Source: an uncultured Alphaproteobacteria bacterium
GTDB taxonomy: Bacteria > Pseudomonadota > Alphaproteobacteria > Rhizobiales > Rhizobiaceae
Length of the DNA stretch: 64,000 nt
Assembly: GCA_929200315.1 (NCBI GenBank)
Contig: CAKMZB010000006.1
Span: 124,001 to 188,000, forward strand
Direction of reading: 5' to 3'
The notes under the pieces were generated by a model. That model did no database searches. It was not told the origin of the DNA and saw only the letters and a program-made list of their open reading frames with translations. The position numbers and the translations under genes were made by a program. Shown piece by piece: positions 17,748 through 27,340 of this stretch. Position 1 is the stretch's first letter. Each line of letters begins with the position of its first letter.

Positions 17748-19328
17748 ATGAGTGTGTTTGGTGATCTTGGGCTACTGACGAGAGCCACTTGGGTGCTCAT
17801 GCGCGAGGGCATCGTGACAGCCCTTCCCGCAGAGAGTGAGCCGCCCATCATCAAACGATTGAAGCAAGTGGCCCGCCTGGTTGAACGCCGCCATGCGCAG
17901 CAGGAGAGCCAGCAGGAAAATCTTGCCCGCGCGCTTCATCGCCTGGGCCCGGGCTGGGTAAAATTCGGCCAATTCCTCGCCACTCGCCCCGATATTGTCG
18001 GCGCGGCGATCGCCCGCGATCTGGAGCTTTTGCAGGATCGGGTCGAACCTTTCAGCCGTGCTGAGGCCCGCGCTATGGTGGAAGCCACCCTTGGCGAGCC
18101 GGTCGAAACGATCTTTGAGGAATTTGGCCCAGCGGTGAACGCGGCCTCCATTGCGCAGGTTCACCGCGCTACGGTGCAGGAGCCGGACGGGCTTCGCCGC
18201 GCCGTCGCCGTCAAGGTCATCCGCCCGGGCGTTCGAGAGCGGTTCGCGCGTGAATTGCGCATGGCTCATACCGCTGCCCGCCTTGTCACCCGTCGTGTTC
18301 CCGCCTCCCGCCGATTGCGTCTTGAAGAGATCGTTGCGGAACTGGAGCGATCTGCTCGGCGGGAAATGGATTTGCGGCTGGAGGCAGCCGCTTTCTCCGA
18401 AATGACGGACAACACCGAGGGCGATCCAGACTTTCATCTGCCCGCCATCGACTGGCAGCGTTCGGGTCGCGATTGCATGACGATGGATTGGGTGGACGGA
18501 ATCAAACTCTCCGACATGGAGGCCGTTCGCGACGCCGGTCATGACGGCCCCAAGCTCGCTCGCACGTTGATCCAGTCTTTCCTGCGCCACGCTTTGCGAG
18601 ACGGGTTTTTCCATGCAGACATGCATCCTGGGAACCTCTTCATTGCTCCCAACAGCGACATTGTCGCTGTGGATCTCGGCATTACAGGACGGCTGAAACG
18701 GGCCGAGCGCCGCTATCTGGCAGAGATTCTCTACGGCTTCATCCAGCGTGATTACCGCCGCGTGGCCGAGGTGCATTTTGAAGCCGGCTATGTGCCGCCG
18801 ACGCAGGACGTTGCCGCATTCGCACAGGCTCTGCGCGCCGTGGGTGAACCGATTTACGGACGCTCGGCGCAGGAGGTTTCCATGGGAAACCTTCTCACGC
18901 TGCTGTTTGAAATCACCGACATGTTCGACATGGCAACACGACCGGAATTGCTGCTCCTACAGAAGACAATGGTCGTGGTGGAAGGGGTCGCCCGCAAGCT
19001 CGATCCGTCTTTCAACATGTGGGAGGTCGCTGAACCCGTTCTGCGACCGGAAGTGACACGCCTCATCGGCCCCAGCGCGAAACTGGAGGAAGCAGGAGAA
19101 GGCCTCGTCGCTCTCGGCCAACTCGCGCGACAGGCGCCAGAGCTAGCCCGTCGCGCACAACGCCTTTCCGACGAAATTGACCGTGCGACGGCCGAAGGCA
19201 TCCGCCTCGATGCTCCGACTATAGCCGCCATTGGCAGTGCGGAAGCGCGCGCCAGCCGGTCAGGTCGCGTGGCACTCTGGGTGATTGCTGTAGCCGCAGT
19301 CTGGGTGGCCATAGCAGCCAGTGGATGA
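17748..19328 (+). CDS. ubiB: UbiB atypical kinase of ubiquinone synthesis
   Basis: This 526-residue ABC1/ADCK-family protein-kinase-like protein is required for ubiquinone biosynthesis. The family KxGQ motif appears in GWVKFGQFLATRPD, the nucleotide-binding region has AAVNAASIAQVHRA-like sequence, the catalytic ADMHPGNLF and the metal-binding VDLGITGR are intact. One or two hydrophobic segments at the C-terminus (about 505-524) anchor it to the inner membrane. It follows ubiE and its end lies close to the start of coaBC. Confidence 0.97.
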   Translation: MSVFGDLGLLTRATWVLMREGIVTALPAESEPPIIKRLKQVARLVERRHAQQESQQENLARALHRLGPGWVKFGQFLATRPDIVGAAIARDLELLQDRVEPFSRAEARAMVEATLGEPVETIFEEFGPAVNAASIAQVHRATVQEPDGLRRAVAVKVIRPGVRERFARELRMAHTAARLVTRRVPASRRLRLEEIVAELERSARREMDLRLEAAAFSEMTDNTEGDPDFHLPAIDWQRSGRDCMTMDWVDGIKLSDMEAVRDAGHDGPKLARTLIQSFLRHALRDGFFHADMHPGNLFIAPNSDIVAVDLGITGRLKRAERRYLAEILYGFIQRDYRRVAEVHFEAGYVPPTQDVAAFAQALRAVGEPIYGRSAQEVSMGNLLTLLFEITDMFDMATRPELLLLQKTMVVVEGVARKLDPSFNMWEVAEPVLRPEVTRLIGPSAKLEEAGEGLVALGQLARQAPELARRAQRLSDEIDRATAEGIRLDAPTIAAIGSAEARASRSGRVALWVIAVAAVWVAIAASG

Positions 19329-19359
19329 CCGACGTGCCGAAATAAGCAATAGTTCAAAG

Positions 19360-20577
19360 ATGATGCAGCATTCCGCCCTTACCGAACGCTCCATCCTGCT
19401 CCTTATTGGCGGCGGGATCGCAGCCTATAAATGCCTCGACCTCATCCGCCGCCTGCGTGAGCGAGGAGCGGACGTGCGTGTAGGCATGACTAAAGCAGCG
19501 CAGGAATTCGTTACCCCGGGCTCCACCCAGGCTCTGACTGGCTCTCGGGTCTTCACCGACCTTTGGGACCGCGATGCCGAGCACGATGTCGGCCACATTC
19601 GCCTCGCGCGAGAAGCCGATCTCGTCATCGTTGCCCCAGCCACGGCAGATCTAATAGGTAAGATGGCAAACGGATTGGCGGATGATCTGCCGACCACCGT
19701 TCTCCTCGCCGCGTCCTCCCCGGTGCTCTGCGCCCCGGCAATGAACCCGGCTATGTGGACTCACCAAGCAGTAGAGCGGAACGTCGAGCAGCTTGAGGCC
19801 GACGGCGTGCATTTTGTTGGTCCCGGCCAAGGTGAAATGGCGGAGAGCGGTGAAGCCGGTTGGGGGCGGATGGCCGAACCGCTGGAAATCATCGCCGCCG
19901 CTGAGGACATTCTGGACGATGCGCCGAAACCTCTTGCAGGCAAGCGTGCGGTCGTCACCTCCGGTCCAACCCGCGAAGAGATCGACCCGGTCCGCTACAT
20001 TTCCAACCACTCCTCCGGCAAGCAAGGTCACGCCATCGCTGCTGCCCTCGCAAGGGCCGGCGCAGATGTTGTGTTGGTCTCCGGCCCCGTTTCCATCCCA
20101 GACCCGGTGGATGTGACTGTGGTGAGAGTTCAAAGCGCCACCGACATGCTCAAAGCTGTCGAAACCGCCCTTCCCGCCGCTATCGGCGTTTTTGTTGCCG
20201 CCGTTGCAGATTGGCGCGTTGAGCGAGCAGAGCAGAAAATGAAGAAGGGGAAAGATGACCTACCCTCACTCACCTTCTCCGAGAATCCCGACATTCTGGC
20301 CACCATATCCAATGCAGCGAACCGCCCAGATCTCGTTATCGGCTTCGCCGCTGAAACCGAAAAGCTGGAGGAGCATGCCCGCGCCAAACTCGATAGGAAG
20401 GGCTGTGACTGGATTGTCGCCAACGACGTTTCGCAAGGCGTCTTCGGAACGGATCGCAACGACGTGACACTGGTGACGAAAACCAGCTCCAACAATTGGC
20501 CCGCGGGGTCAAAAGACCAGATTGCAGCGCGGCTGGTAAAGCAGATTGTTGAACGCTTCGCGACTGTTGAAACATAG
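19360..20577 (+). CDS. coaBC: Bifunctional phosphopantothenoylcysteine decarboxylase/synthetase
   Basis: This protein of about 405 residues makes 4'-phosphopantetheine in CoA synthesis. The N-terminal flavin decarboxylase half (CoaC) shows LLIGGGIAAYKCLDLIRRL, the catalytic-His segment DVGHIRLAREADL and the PAMNPAMW motif. The C-terminal synthetase half (CoaB) shows TSGPTREEIDPVRYISNHSS and GKQGHAIA. The start is uncertain: the ATG at 19360, the next codon ATG, or a GTG at 19321 overlapping the ubiB stop. Confidence 0.96.
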   Translation: MMQHSALTERSILLLIGGGIAAYKCLDLIRRLRERGADVRVGMTKAAQEFVTPGSTQALTGSRVFTDLWDRDAEHDVGHIRLAREADLVIVAPATADLIGKMANGLADDLPTTVLLAASSPVLCAPAMNPAMWTHQAVERNVEQLEADGVHFVGPGQGEMAESGEAGWGRMAEPLEIIAAAEDILDDAPKPLAGKRAVVTSGPTREEIDPVRYISNHSSGKQGHAIAAALARAGADVVLVSGPVSIPDPVDVTVVRVQSATDMLKAVETALPAAIGVFVAAVADWRVERAEQKMKKGKDDLPSLTFSENPDILATISNAANRPDLVIGFAAETEKLEEHARAKLDRKGCDWIVANDVSQGVFGTDRNDVTLVTKTSSNNWPAGSKDQIAARLVKQIVERFATVET

Positions 20578-20589
20578 AGGCCGCAAGCG

Positions 20590-20913
20590 ATGACAGCCTG
20601 GCTTTTCCTTACCATCGCCATCACGCTGGAAGTCACGGGCACGTTCCTCCTCAAACTCTCCAACGGCTTTGAGAAATGGCAGTGGGGAACATTGTCGATC
20701 CTCTGCTATTCGATGTGCTTCTGGGCGCTCGCACCAGCTATGAAAGTGCTGCCGGTTGGCGTCGTCTATGCAATTTGGGCCGGGGTTGGCATTGTTGCTG
20801 CATCTCTTATCGGTCTCCTCGCATTTGGTGAGAAGCTCGGGCCATTTCAGCTTGTTTGCATCACGATGGTGCTGGCAGGGGCGGTCGGCCTGCGATTGAC
20901 CACAAGCACCTAG
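20590..20913 (+). CDS. SMR-family small multidrug transporter
   Basis: This 107-residue protein has four transmembrane helices and the essential membrane glutamate at position 14 (ITLEVTGT), as in EmrE. Other family motifs are present: PVGVVYAIWAGVGIV and GEKLGPFQ. It likely exchanges protons for cationic drugs or guanidinium-like compounds as a dimer. It starts 12 bases after coaBC and is the last gene of that strand; its stop overlaps the convergent HlyIII gene by 4 bases. No guanidine riboswitch was seen. Confidence 0.9.
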   Translation: MTAWLFLTIAITLEVTGTFLLKLSNGFEKWQWGTLSILCYSMCFWALAPAMKVLPVGVVYAIWAGVGIVAASLIGLLAFGEKLGPFQLVCITMVLAGAVGLRLTTST

Positions 20914-21605
20914 AGTGCGCTGCTCATCGCATGCGCGACACCGGCAAAATGCAAGCCCGCCGCGACAACAACGAAGCTGTGCCAGATGGTGATGTGGTAG
21001 GGCAGCTTTTCCCAGCGGTAGAAGATGACCCCAACTGTGTAGAGCACGCCGCCAAAGGCAAGGAACGTCAGACTTTCCGCAGACAATGAACGCCAAATAG
21101 GCACAATGCCGATGGCGCAAACCCAGCCAAGACCAAGATAGAGCGCAAGAAGGGCCCCTTCAAAGCGGCCCGGCAAGAAGAGCTTTGCGATAATTCCAAC
21201 CGCCGCACCCACCCAAATCGCGGCAATGAGCGCGGCGGCCCAGACGGTGCTGTCGAGCTGTGAAAGAAACGCAGTACACGTGCCAGCGATCATCAAATAG
21301 ATCGCCGAATGGTCGAAGCGACGCAGCCAGAGTTTCGCATGGCTCATGGGCCACATATTGTAGGCGAGCGAGCAGCCGAGCATGGCAAAAAACCCAGCAG
21401 CATAAACCAGCACGGCCACCATCTCCCCAGTGCCACGCCAATTTGCGACATGCCAAATGAGAAGACCAAAGGCGATAGCTCCAGCAATGATGCCAGCAGA
21501 GTGAATGACGGCATCGGAAATCTTCTCGCCAGGCGAATAGCGTCGCCCCCAATAGAGACGCAGCTTCTTCAGAGCTTCAGCATCAGTGATGTCTTTCAGG
21601 GTCAC
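20910..21605 (-). CDS. Hemolysin III (PAQR-like) family membrane protein
   Basis: This 231-residue protein has seven hydrophobic segments and the HlyIII/PAQR-like conserved residues: VIHSAGIIAG near the N-terminus, HSAIYLMIAGTCTAF in the middle and HSFVVVAAGLHF at the end, with the histidines that form a metal site in PAQR relatives. The start is GTG. The name reflects an old hemolysis assay; a hydrolase-like or lipid-related activity in the inner membrane is more likely. Confidence 0.9.
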   Translation of the reverse strand: MTLKDITDAEALKKLRLYWGRRYSPGEKISDAVIHSAGIIAGAIAFGLLIWHVANWRGTGEMVAVLVYAAGFFAMLGCSLAYNMWPMSHAKLWLRRFDHSAIYLMIAGTCTAFLSQLDSTVWAAALIAAIWVGAAVGIIAKLFLPGRFEGALLALYLGLGWVCAIGIVPIWRSLSAESLTFLAFGGVLYTVGVIFYRWEKLPYHITIWHSFVVVAAGLHFAGVAHAMSSAL

Positions 21606-21629
21606 AAGGTCATTCCTGTCTTCGGCAAC

Positions 21630-22283
21630 TCAGTGAGCGCCACTGTCATCGCCAAGAACTTCCTTCGAAGCGACGGTGGAATCACTCTTGAGCTGGTAGA
21701 TGAGCGGCACACCGGTGCCGAGATTGAGGCCGGTAACCTCGTCTTTGGAGAGGCCGTCCAGAACCATCACCAACGAACGAAGAGAATTTCCATGGGCGGC
21801 GACAAGCACCGTCTCCCCGCGCAGAACCCGAGGCAGAATCTCACTCATATAATAAGGCCAGACCCGCGCGCCGGTGTCCCGCAGGCTTTCGCCGTCATCA
21901 CCGGGAGGCGGCGTATCGTAGGAGCGACGCCAGATATGGACCTGCTCCTCACCCCATTTTTCGCGGGCATCGTCTTTGTTGAGCCCTGCAAGATCACCGT
22001 AATTGCGCTCGTTCAACGCTTCATCGTGGATCGTTTCCAGGTCCGACTGACCAACCCCATCCAGGATCATCTGGCAGGTCTTTTCCGCCCGTTGCAGGAC
22101 TGATGTGAAGGCGATGTCGAAGGTCATACCGCGTTCGCCGACGGCCTTGCCCGCCTGCTGCGCTTCTTCAACGCCCTGTTCAGTCAGGTCGGGATCACGC
22201 CAACCAGTGAAAAGGTTCTTCTTGTTCCACTCACTCTGTCCGTGGCGGACGAGAACGAGGGTGCCTGCGTCTTTGCTCATCAT
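21630..22283 (-). CDS. gpmA: 2,3-bisphosphoglycerate-dependent phosphoglycerate mutase
   Basis: This 217-residue protein interconverts 3- and 2-phosphoglycerate in glycolysis. The phosphohistidine motif [18 protein letters not shown] is at the N-terminus; [20 protein letters not shown] and [11 protein letters not shown] are also typical. It is about 30 residues shorter than the E. coli enzyme, as in other alphaproteobacteria. Its ATG overlaps the dapB stop (4 bases), so the two are probably co-translated. Confidence 0.95.
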   Translation of the reverse strand: MMSKDAGTLVLVRHGQSEWNKKNLFTGWRDPDLTEQGVEEAQQAGKAVGERGMTFDIAFTSVLQRAEKTCQMILDGVGQSDLETIHDEALNERNYGDLAGLNKDDAREKWGEEQVHIWRRSYDTPPPGDDGESLRDTGARVWPYYMSEILPRVLRGETVLVAAHGNSLRSLVMVLDGLSKDEVTGLNLGTGVPLIYQLKSDSTVASKEVLGDDSGAH

Positions 22284-23092
22284 GTTTCCTTCAGGCCGAG
22301 GACATCTAACATGTCGTAGCGGCCGGGTTTCTGGCCAAACGCCCAGCGCGCGGCTCGAAGCGCGCCCTTGGCGAAAATCTGTCTGTCGGTAGCGCGGTGG
22401 ATCAGTTCCAGCCGCTCCCCTTCTCCCGCCAGCAGGACGGTGTGTTCTCCTACAACTGAACCGCCGCGCAGGGTTGCAAAACCAATCGTGCCATCTTCCC
22501 GCGCGCCGGTAATACCGTCCCGCACGCGCACATCGTTCCCTTCAAGCGCGATATCGCGACCCCGCGCAGCGGCATCGCCGAGCAGAAGTGCCGTGCCGGA
22601 GGGCGCGTCAACCTTGTGCTTGTGGTGCATTTCCAGAACTTCCAGATCGAAGTCCGGTAGCGCCCGGGCAGCGCGTTCCGCCAGGACCGCGAGGGCAATG
22701 ACGCCCGCGGAATAATTGCCGGACTGCACGAGCCGCGCATGGCGGGCGCAGGCGTCCAACCGTTCGTCCTGCCGTGCGTCCATGCCAGTCGTGCCGATGA
22801 CATGGACGATCCGCGCCTGTGCGGCGAGTTCAGCAAAATTCACGGTTGCGGCAGGGCCAGTAAAATCGATGACGGCGTCGGCTTTGGCAAAGAGCGGCAA
22901 CGGATCGTCGGTGACCATCACACCACTGTCGCGCATTTCGCAAAGCGCACCGGTATCAGCACCTAATTCCGTAGCGCCCTCGCGCTCCACCGCGCCGACA
23001 AGTGCGAAATCATCACTTTCGGCAACAGCGCGCATAATCGAGCGGCCCATGCGCCCGGCCGCGCCGGTAACAACAATTTTTAGATCACTCAT
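22280..23092 (-). CDS. dapB: 4-hydroxy-tetrahydrodipicolinate reductase
   Basis: This 270-residue protein reduces hydroxy-tetrahydrodipicolinate in lysine and meso-diaminopimelate synthesis. The NAD(P)-binding [13 protein letters not shown] is at the N-terminus, and the family signature [18 protein letters not shown] is intact with its catalytic His and Lys. The chosen ATG gives the normal N-terminus (SDLKIVV); longer upstream starts are not supported. gpmA follows with overlap. Confidence 0.97.
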   Translation of the reverse strand: MSDLKIVVTGAAGRMGRSIMRAVAESDDFALVGAVEREGATELGADTGALCEMRDSGVMVTDDPLPLFAKADAVIDFTGPAATVNFAELAAQARIVHVIGTTGMDARQDERLDACARHARLVQSGNYSAGVIALAVLAERAARALPDFDLEVLEMHHKHKVDAPSGTALLLGDAAARGRDIALEGNDVRVRDGITGAREDGTIGFATLRGGSVVGEHTVLLAGEGERLELIHRATDRQIFAKGALRAARWAFGQKPGRYDMLDVLGLKET

Positions 23093-23167
23093 GAAGACAG
23101 TTCCGCACCATTGCGCAGCCACCATTCCAAGCAGCGCCGTTCGGTGCAAGCGCAAAGCGCAACAGAG

Positions 23168-24964
23168 TTACTGAAGGCCAATGGCATGGAGCTTAGAATA
23201 GACGCCGCCCTTGCCGAGCAACTCGCCATGACGGCCTTCATCCGCCACCCGGCCACCGTCGATAACGAGGATCTTGTCGGCATTGGCGATGGTGGAGAGA
23301 CGATGAGCCACCACGAGGGTCGTGCGGCCTGCCATTAGGCTTTCAAGCGCCTTTTGCACCAACGCTTCAGACTCGTTGTCGAGAGCGGAAGTCGCTTCAT
23401 CCAACACCAGGATCGGTGCGTTGCGCACAAGCGCGCGAGCAATGGACAGGCGCTGCCGCTGGCCACCTGAAAGATTGCTCGCGTTTTCCGAAAGCGGCGT
23501 GTCGTAACCCTGCGGCATAGCGGTGATAAAGTCGTGCGCCTGAGCAGACCGCGCCGCCGCCTCAATCTCAGAATCGGAGGCAGCGGGACGCGCGAAGCGC
23601 AGATTCTCCCGCACCGTGCCCTGAAAGAGGATCGGCGACTGGCTGACGAAAGCAATCTGCGAGCGCAGCGACATCAGGCTGACGGAAGAAATATCGGTGC
23701 CATCGATGGTGATTGCGCCGGATGTCGGCTCGTAGAGACGCTGGAGCAAGGCAACAGCGGTTGACTTGCCGCCGCCCGATGGTCCGACAAGCGCAGTGGT
23801 CTTGCCCGCTTCGGCAATGAAGGACATGCCCGCGATCACCGGTTGATCGTCATCACCCTGCCCATAGTGGAAGTGGACATCATCAAAGACGACCTCTCCG
23901 GCGGTGAGCGGCAGTTCCGGTCCCTCGCCCTGCGATGGGCCACCATCGGCGGCTTCGGGCGGAGTGTCGAGGAGTTCGTAGAGCATCCGCCCGTTCACGA
24001 AGGAACGCTCTACGGCGACCTTGAGACGGGCGAGGCGTTTGGCGGGTTCATAAGCGAGCAGCAAGGCCGTCATGAAAGAGGCAAGGTTGCCCGCCGAATA
24101 GCCCTCATTGACCACCCGCCATCCGCCATAGGCGATGACACCAGCCACGGAAAGACCAGCGAGCGTCTCCATCAGCGGCGCAGTGCGCGCGACAAGCTGG
24201 GCAATTTTGTTGGCGCGGCCTTCCACCTGTTTGGTGAGGCCTTCTAACCCCTCCCGCATGCGCTCTTCCATCGTGAAAGCTTTCACAATCTGGATGCCGT
24301 GGGCGGTTTCCTGGATGCGGGTCGTCACCTGCGCATTGAGATGCACCTCGTCCCGGGCAATCGTCTTCACCCGGCGCGCGTAACGGCCAATCGTGTAGAG
24401 CGCGATTGGACCGGCGAGGAAAATAATCGCACTCATAAGCGGGTCGGCGTAAATCATGACGCCGACAAGGCCGATCAGTGAGAGCAGGTCGCGGGCACCT
24501 GCGAGGACGATGACGTTGAGCATCTCACGGATGGCGAGGATATTCTGGTTGATCCGCGCCACAAGCGTTGCCGAATGCTGGCCTGTGAAAAACCCGGCGC
24601 CGAGTGAAAGCAGATGAGCGTAGATACGCCGCTGGAACCGGGCGACCATGTTGTTGCCGATGCGGTTGAGCGTCACTGACTGGATGTAGGTCATGATGCC
24701 CTTGACCAGAAAGACAGCCACGACGACGGCCGACAATCTGTAGGCTGCATCAAGATCACCGCCGAGGAACACCTCCTCCACAACCGGGCCCATGAGCCAG
24801 GCGGAAAAAGCGGTGGTCCCGGAAATCACCACTAGCGCGCAGATCGCGATGATGTATTGGCGGCGGTAGGCAACAAAGTTCTCCCCCACCATGCGCGCGA
24901 GCACGGATGCTTCATCACCGTCTTGGGTGAACCATTTCCAAATCCCGTTCATGGGCGCTGACAT
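23168..24964 (-). CDS. MsbA-like ABC exporter (fused permease and ATPase)
   Basis: This protein of about 598 residues has a six-helix membrane domain (about 30-310) and a full nucleotide-binding domain: Walker A GPSGGGKST, signature LSGGQRQRL, Walker B ILVLDEATSALD, and an H-loop in VVAHRLSTI. It is an active homodimeric exporter, probably of lipid A-like or other lipids. The intact motifs contrast with the degenerate protein at the left edge of the window. Start codons at 24964 and 24952 are both possible. Confidence 0.93.
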   Translation of the reverse strand: MSAPMNGIWKWFTQDGDEASVLARMVGENFVAYRRQYIIAICALVVISGTTAFSAWLMGPVVEEVFLGGDLDAAYRLSAVVVAVFLVKGIMTYIQSVTLNRIGNNMVARFQRRIYAHLLSLGAGFFTGQHSATLVARINQNILAIREMLNVIVLAGARDLLSLIGLVGVMIYADPLMSAIIFLAGPIALYTIGRYARRVKTIARDEVHLNAQVTTRIQETAHGIQIVKAFTMEERMREGLEGLTKQVEGRANKIAQLVARTAPLMETLAGLSVAGVIAYGGWRVVNEGYSAGNLASFMTALLLAYEPAKRLARLKVAVERSFVNGRMLYELLDTPPEAADGGPSQGEGPELPLTAGEVVFDDVHFHYGQGDDDQPVIAGMSFIAEAGKTTALVGPSGGGKSTAVALLQRLYEPTSGAITIDGTDISSVSLMSLRSQIAFVSQSPILFQGTVRENLRFARPAASDSEIEAAARSAQAHDFITAMPQGYDTPLSENASNLSGGQRQRLSIARALVRNAPILVLDEATSALDNESEALVQKALESLMAGRTTLVVAHRLSTIANADKILVIDGGRVADEGRHGELLGKGGVYSKLHAIGLQ

Positions 24965-25054
24965 AGGCGGGAAATGCGGCGAGTCATATGTTCTTGCACG
25001 AAATAATGCGTATTCACCGGCGCTTGTGGCCACATTGCAACGGTTTAGGCCGTT

Positions 25055-26071
25055 TCAAACCGTCCAGGTGCGGCGGGCAAGGTCGATAGCGTAAGAATCC
25101 GGCTCCCGTGCCAATGCCGCAAGGCCGCACAATGCGGGCAAATCAGCTTTAATTACCATGGTGGCGATGTTGCGTAACAGATTGCCATGAGGAGCTTTGT
25201 CCTCAAAGGACTGCCGGAACGGACCTTCGGTGAGGAAGGGCAAAATGCGGGTCGGGATGCCACCCGCCAGATAGACCCCACCCTGTGCATAGGCTGTCAG
25301 CGCCATGTCACCCGCAACACGGCCAAGACAGGTGGCAAAAAGCTGCACTGTAAGGGTGGTGTGGTCTTCCTCACGTCTTTCATGGGCGGCCAACGCCGCC
25401 GTGGTAACATGGCTTGGATCATGGAACAGCGGTGGTGTGTCATCGGCCTTGCAAACCGCCCTGTAGAGATTGACAAGGCCCCGCCCGGACAGAACCTGCT
25501 CGGCAGAAACGCGCCCATCCACCCGGTCAAGATGCTCCCAGATCGCGGCTTCCCAATCGGTTCGGGGGCCAAGATCCACATGACCGCCCTCCCCAGGCAC
25601 CGGAACCCAGGTGCCGTCAGCTCGCACGAGCTGACCTACACCGAGGCCGGTGCCAGGACCAAGCACCACCTTGGTACGCCCGTCCATGACCTCACCGCCA
25701 CCAATGCGCACCAGGTCCTCATCCGCCAGCACCGGCAAAGCGAGAGCCTGAGCAGCAAAATCATTAACCAGTGTCAGAGCTTCAATGCCTGTTTTTTTCA
25801 AGAACGGCTCGGGTCGCACTTCCCAGGGGGAATTGGTGAAATCCATTCCATCGGCACGGATCGGCCCCGCCGCGGCGATGATTGCCCGCCGCGGCCTTGC
25901 GCCACCGGCAGCTATGACGACACCGTTGATGGCCTCTTCGATCGTGTCAAAGTCCTGCACCGCCACCGTTTCAAAGATCCGCGCCTCAGTTTGCGGGTCT
26001 TCCAGAACGCGAAAGCGCGCATTGGTGCCGCCAATGTCGGCCAGCAGGACGGGAAAGAGGTGATCAGGCAA
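25055..26071 (-). CDS. glk: Glucokinase
   Basis: This 338-residue protein phosphorylates glucose with ATP. The ROK-unrelated bacterial Glk pattern is clear: LLADIGGTNARF at the N-terminus, LVNDFAAQALA, VLGPGTGLGVGQL and PGEGGHVDLGPR with the glucose-binding Glu and His, and GVYLAGGIPTRIL. The start appears to be TTG because no other Met lies before the DIGGTN motif; the ribosome binding site is weak. Confidence 0.93.
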   Translation of the reverse strand: MPDHLFPVLLADIGGTNARFRVLEDPQTEARIFETVAVQDFDTIEEAINGVVIAAGGARPRRAIIAAAGPIRADGMDFTNSPWEVRPEPFLKKTGIEALTLVNDFAAQALALPVLADEDLVRIGGGEVMDGRTKVVLGPGTGLGVGQLVRADGTWVPVPGEGGHVDLGPRTDWEAAIWEHLDRVDGRVSAEQVLSGRGLVNLYRAVCKADDTPPLFHDPSHVTTAALAAHERREEDHTTLTVQLFATCLGRVAGDMALTAYAQGGVYLAGGIPTRILPFLTEGPFRQSFEDKAPHGNLLRNIATMVIKADLPALCGLAALAREPDSYAIDLARRTWTV

Positions 26072-26098
26072 AACTGGTTACTCGTCTCAATGCGCCGG

Positions 26099-26205
26099 AC
26101 CCACGCTTATGTTTGTGGGTGATTGGCAAAAAGGGCATGCAATGGCCCGAATTATCTGCAACCATTGCAGGCAGACGCTCCACCTTCGCAAGAGACTATT
26201 GCGAA
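26099..26205 (+). promoter_or_regulatory. Leader with three successive hairpins before the BMP gene
   Basis: Three stems occur in the leader of the BMP gene: ACCCAC with GTGGGT (26099-26120), TGCAATGG with CCATTGCA (26138-26169), and TTCGCAA with TTGCGAA (26185-26205), the last followed by AAAAAGA. No known riboswitch consensus is recognised. Confidence 0.4.
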
Positions 26206-26241
26206 AAAGAAGGGCGCGAAAACCTCAAGGAAGGGAACTTC

Positions 26242-27252
26242 ATGAAGAAACTGATGCTTGGCCTCGCGGCCGCAGCGTTCGGCACGGTCGCCATGATGAC
26301 CACTGCCTTCGCCGACGATTCCGTCAAACCCGCCGTCGTCTACGACATGGGTGGCAAGAACGACAAATCCTTTAACGAAGCCGCCTATACCGGCGCTGAA
26401 CGGTTCAAGGAAGAAACTGGCGTCGAATATAAGGATTTCGCAATCCAGAACGATGCGCAGCGTGAACAGGCTATGCGCCGCTTCGCCCAGCAGGGTTACA
26501 ACCCTGTTGTTGCCATCGGCTTTTCCCAGGCTGCGGCACTTGAGAAAGTGGCTAAGGAATTTCCCGACACGAAATTCGCCATCGTCGACAGCGAAGTTAA
26601 ACAGCCAAACGTGCGCTCCATCCTCTTTGCCGAGCATGAGGGCTCCTACCTCGTCGGCGTGATGGCAGCCAGCGCTTCCAAGACCGGAAAAGTTGGCTTT
26701 ATCGGTGGCATGGACATCCCGCTCATCCGCAAATTCGCATGCGGCTATGTGCAGGGCGTGAAAGCAACTAACCCAGGCGCTGAAGTGTTCCAGAACATGA
26801 CCGGCACGACGCCTGCTGCCTGGGGCGACCCGGTAAAAGGCGGCGAACTTGCCAAGTCCCAGATCGACCGCGGCGCTGACGTTGTCTTCCACGCTGCTGG
26901 CGGCACCGGCATTGGCGTGCTCCAGGCCGCTGCCGACAACGGCGCGCTCGGCATTGGTGTCGATTCCAACCAGAACGGCATGCACCCCGGCAAGATTCTC
27001 ACCTCCATGCTCAAGCGGGTGGACAACGCTGTCTATGATGCCTTCATGGACGTAAAGAACGATGGGTGGTCCACGGGTGTGGACATCAAGGACCTCAAGG
27101 CCGGCGGCGTTGACTACGCGATGGACGACAACAATGCGTCCCTCGTCACCGCTGACATCAAATCCGCGGTCGAGACTGCCGCAGCTGGCATTAGAAGCGG
27201 GTCCATCTCGGTCCACGACTTCATGTCGGATGCATCCTGCCCTATTGAGTAA
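26242..27252 (+). CDS. BMP-family periplasmic substrate-binding protein, without its transporter
   Basis: This 336-residue protein has a Sec signal peptide (1-24, cleavage near AFADD) and no lipobox cysteine, so it is soluble in the periplasm. It belongs to the Bmp/TmpC/PnrA (basic membrane protein) family, many of which bind purine nucleosides for ABC import. Family strings include YDMGGKNDKSFNEAAY, GFSQAAALEKVAKEFPD and AGGTGIGVLQAA. An AAGGAAGGG ribosome binding site precedes the ATG. No permease or ATPase genes are beside it, and a terminator follows directly, so the rest of the transporter must be elsewhere or the protein has another role. Confidence 0.92.
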   Translation: MKKLMLGLAAAAFGTVAMMTTAFADDSVKPAVVYDMGGKNDKSFNEAAYTGAERFKEETGVEYKDFAIQNDAQREQAMRRFAQQGYNPVVAIGFSQAAALEKVAKEFPDTKFAIVDSEVKQPNVRSILFAEHEGSYLVGVMAASASKTGKVGFIGGMDIPLIRKFACGYVQGVKATNPGAEVFQNMTGTTPAAWGDPVKGGELAKSQIDRGADVVFHAAGGTGIGVLQAAADNGALGIGVDSNQNGMHPGKILTSMLKRVDNAVYDAFMDVKNDGWSTGVDIKDLKAGGVDYAMDDNNASLVTADIKSAVETAAAGIRSGSISVHDFMSDASCPIE

Positions 27253-27282
27253 GCCTCACTTGGCATGAGCCAGAAAAACAAA

Positions 27283-27313
27283 GGCCGTTGCAAGAAATTG
27301 CGGCGGCTTTTTC
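27283..27313 (+). terminator. Terminator after the BMP gene
   Basis: GCCGTTGCAA pairs with TTGCGGCGGC (two G-U pairs), followed by five T; it lies 30 bases after the stop. Confidence 0.85.
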
Positions 27314-27340
27314 ATGTCCCGGGATTAAGGCTCACGCCCG

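Noticed and set aside
20578-20589. Guanidine riboswitch for the SMR transporter gene
   Set aside because: Only 12 bases separate it from coaBC, and no ykkC-type sequence is present.
26072-26241. Purine or preQ1 riboswitch before the BMP gene
   Set aside because: The conserved core bases of these riboswitches are not present; only generic hairpins are seen.
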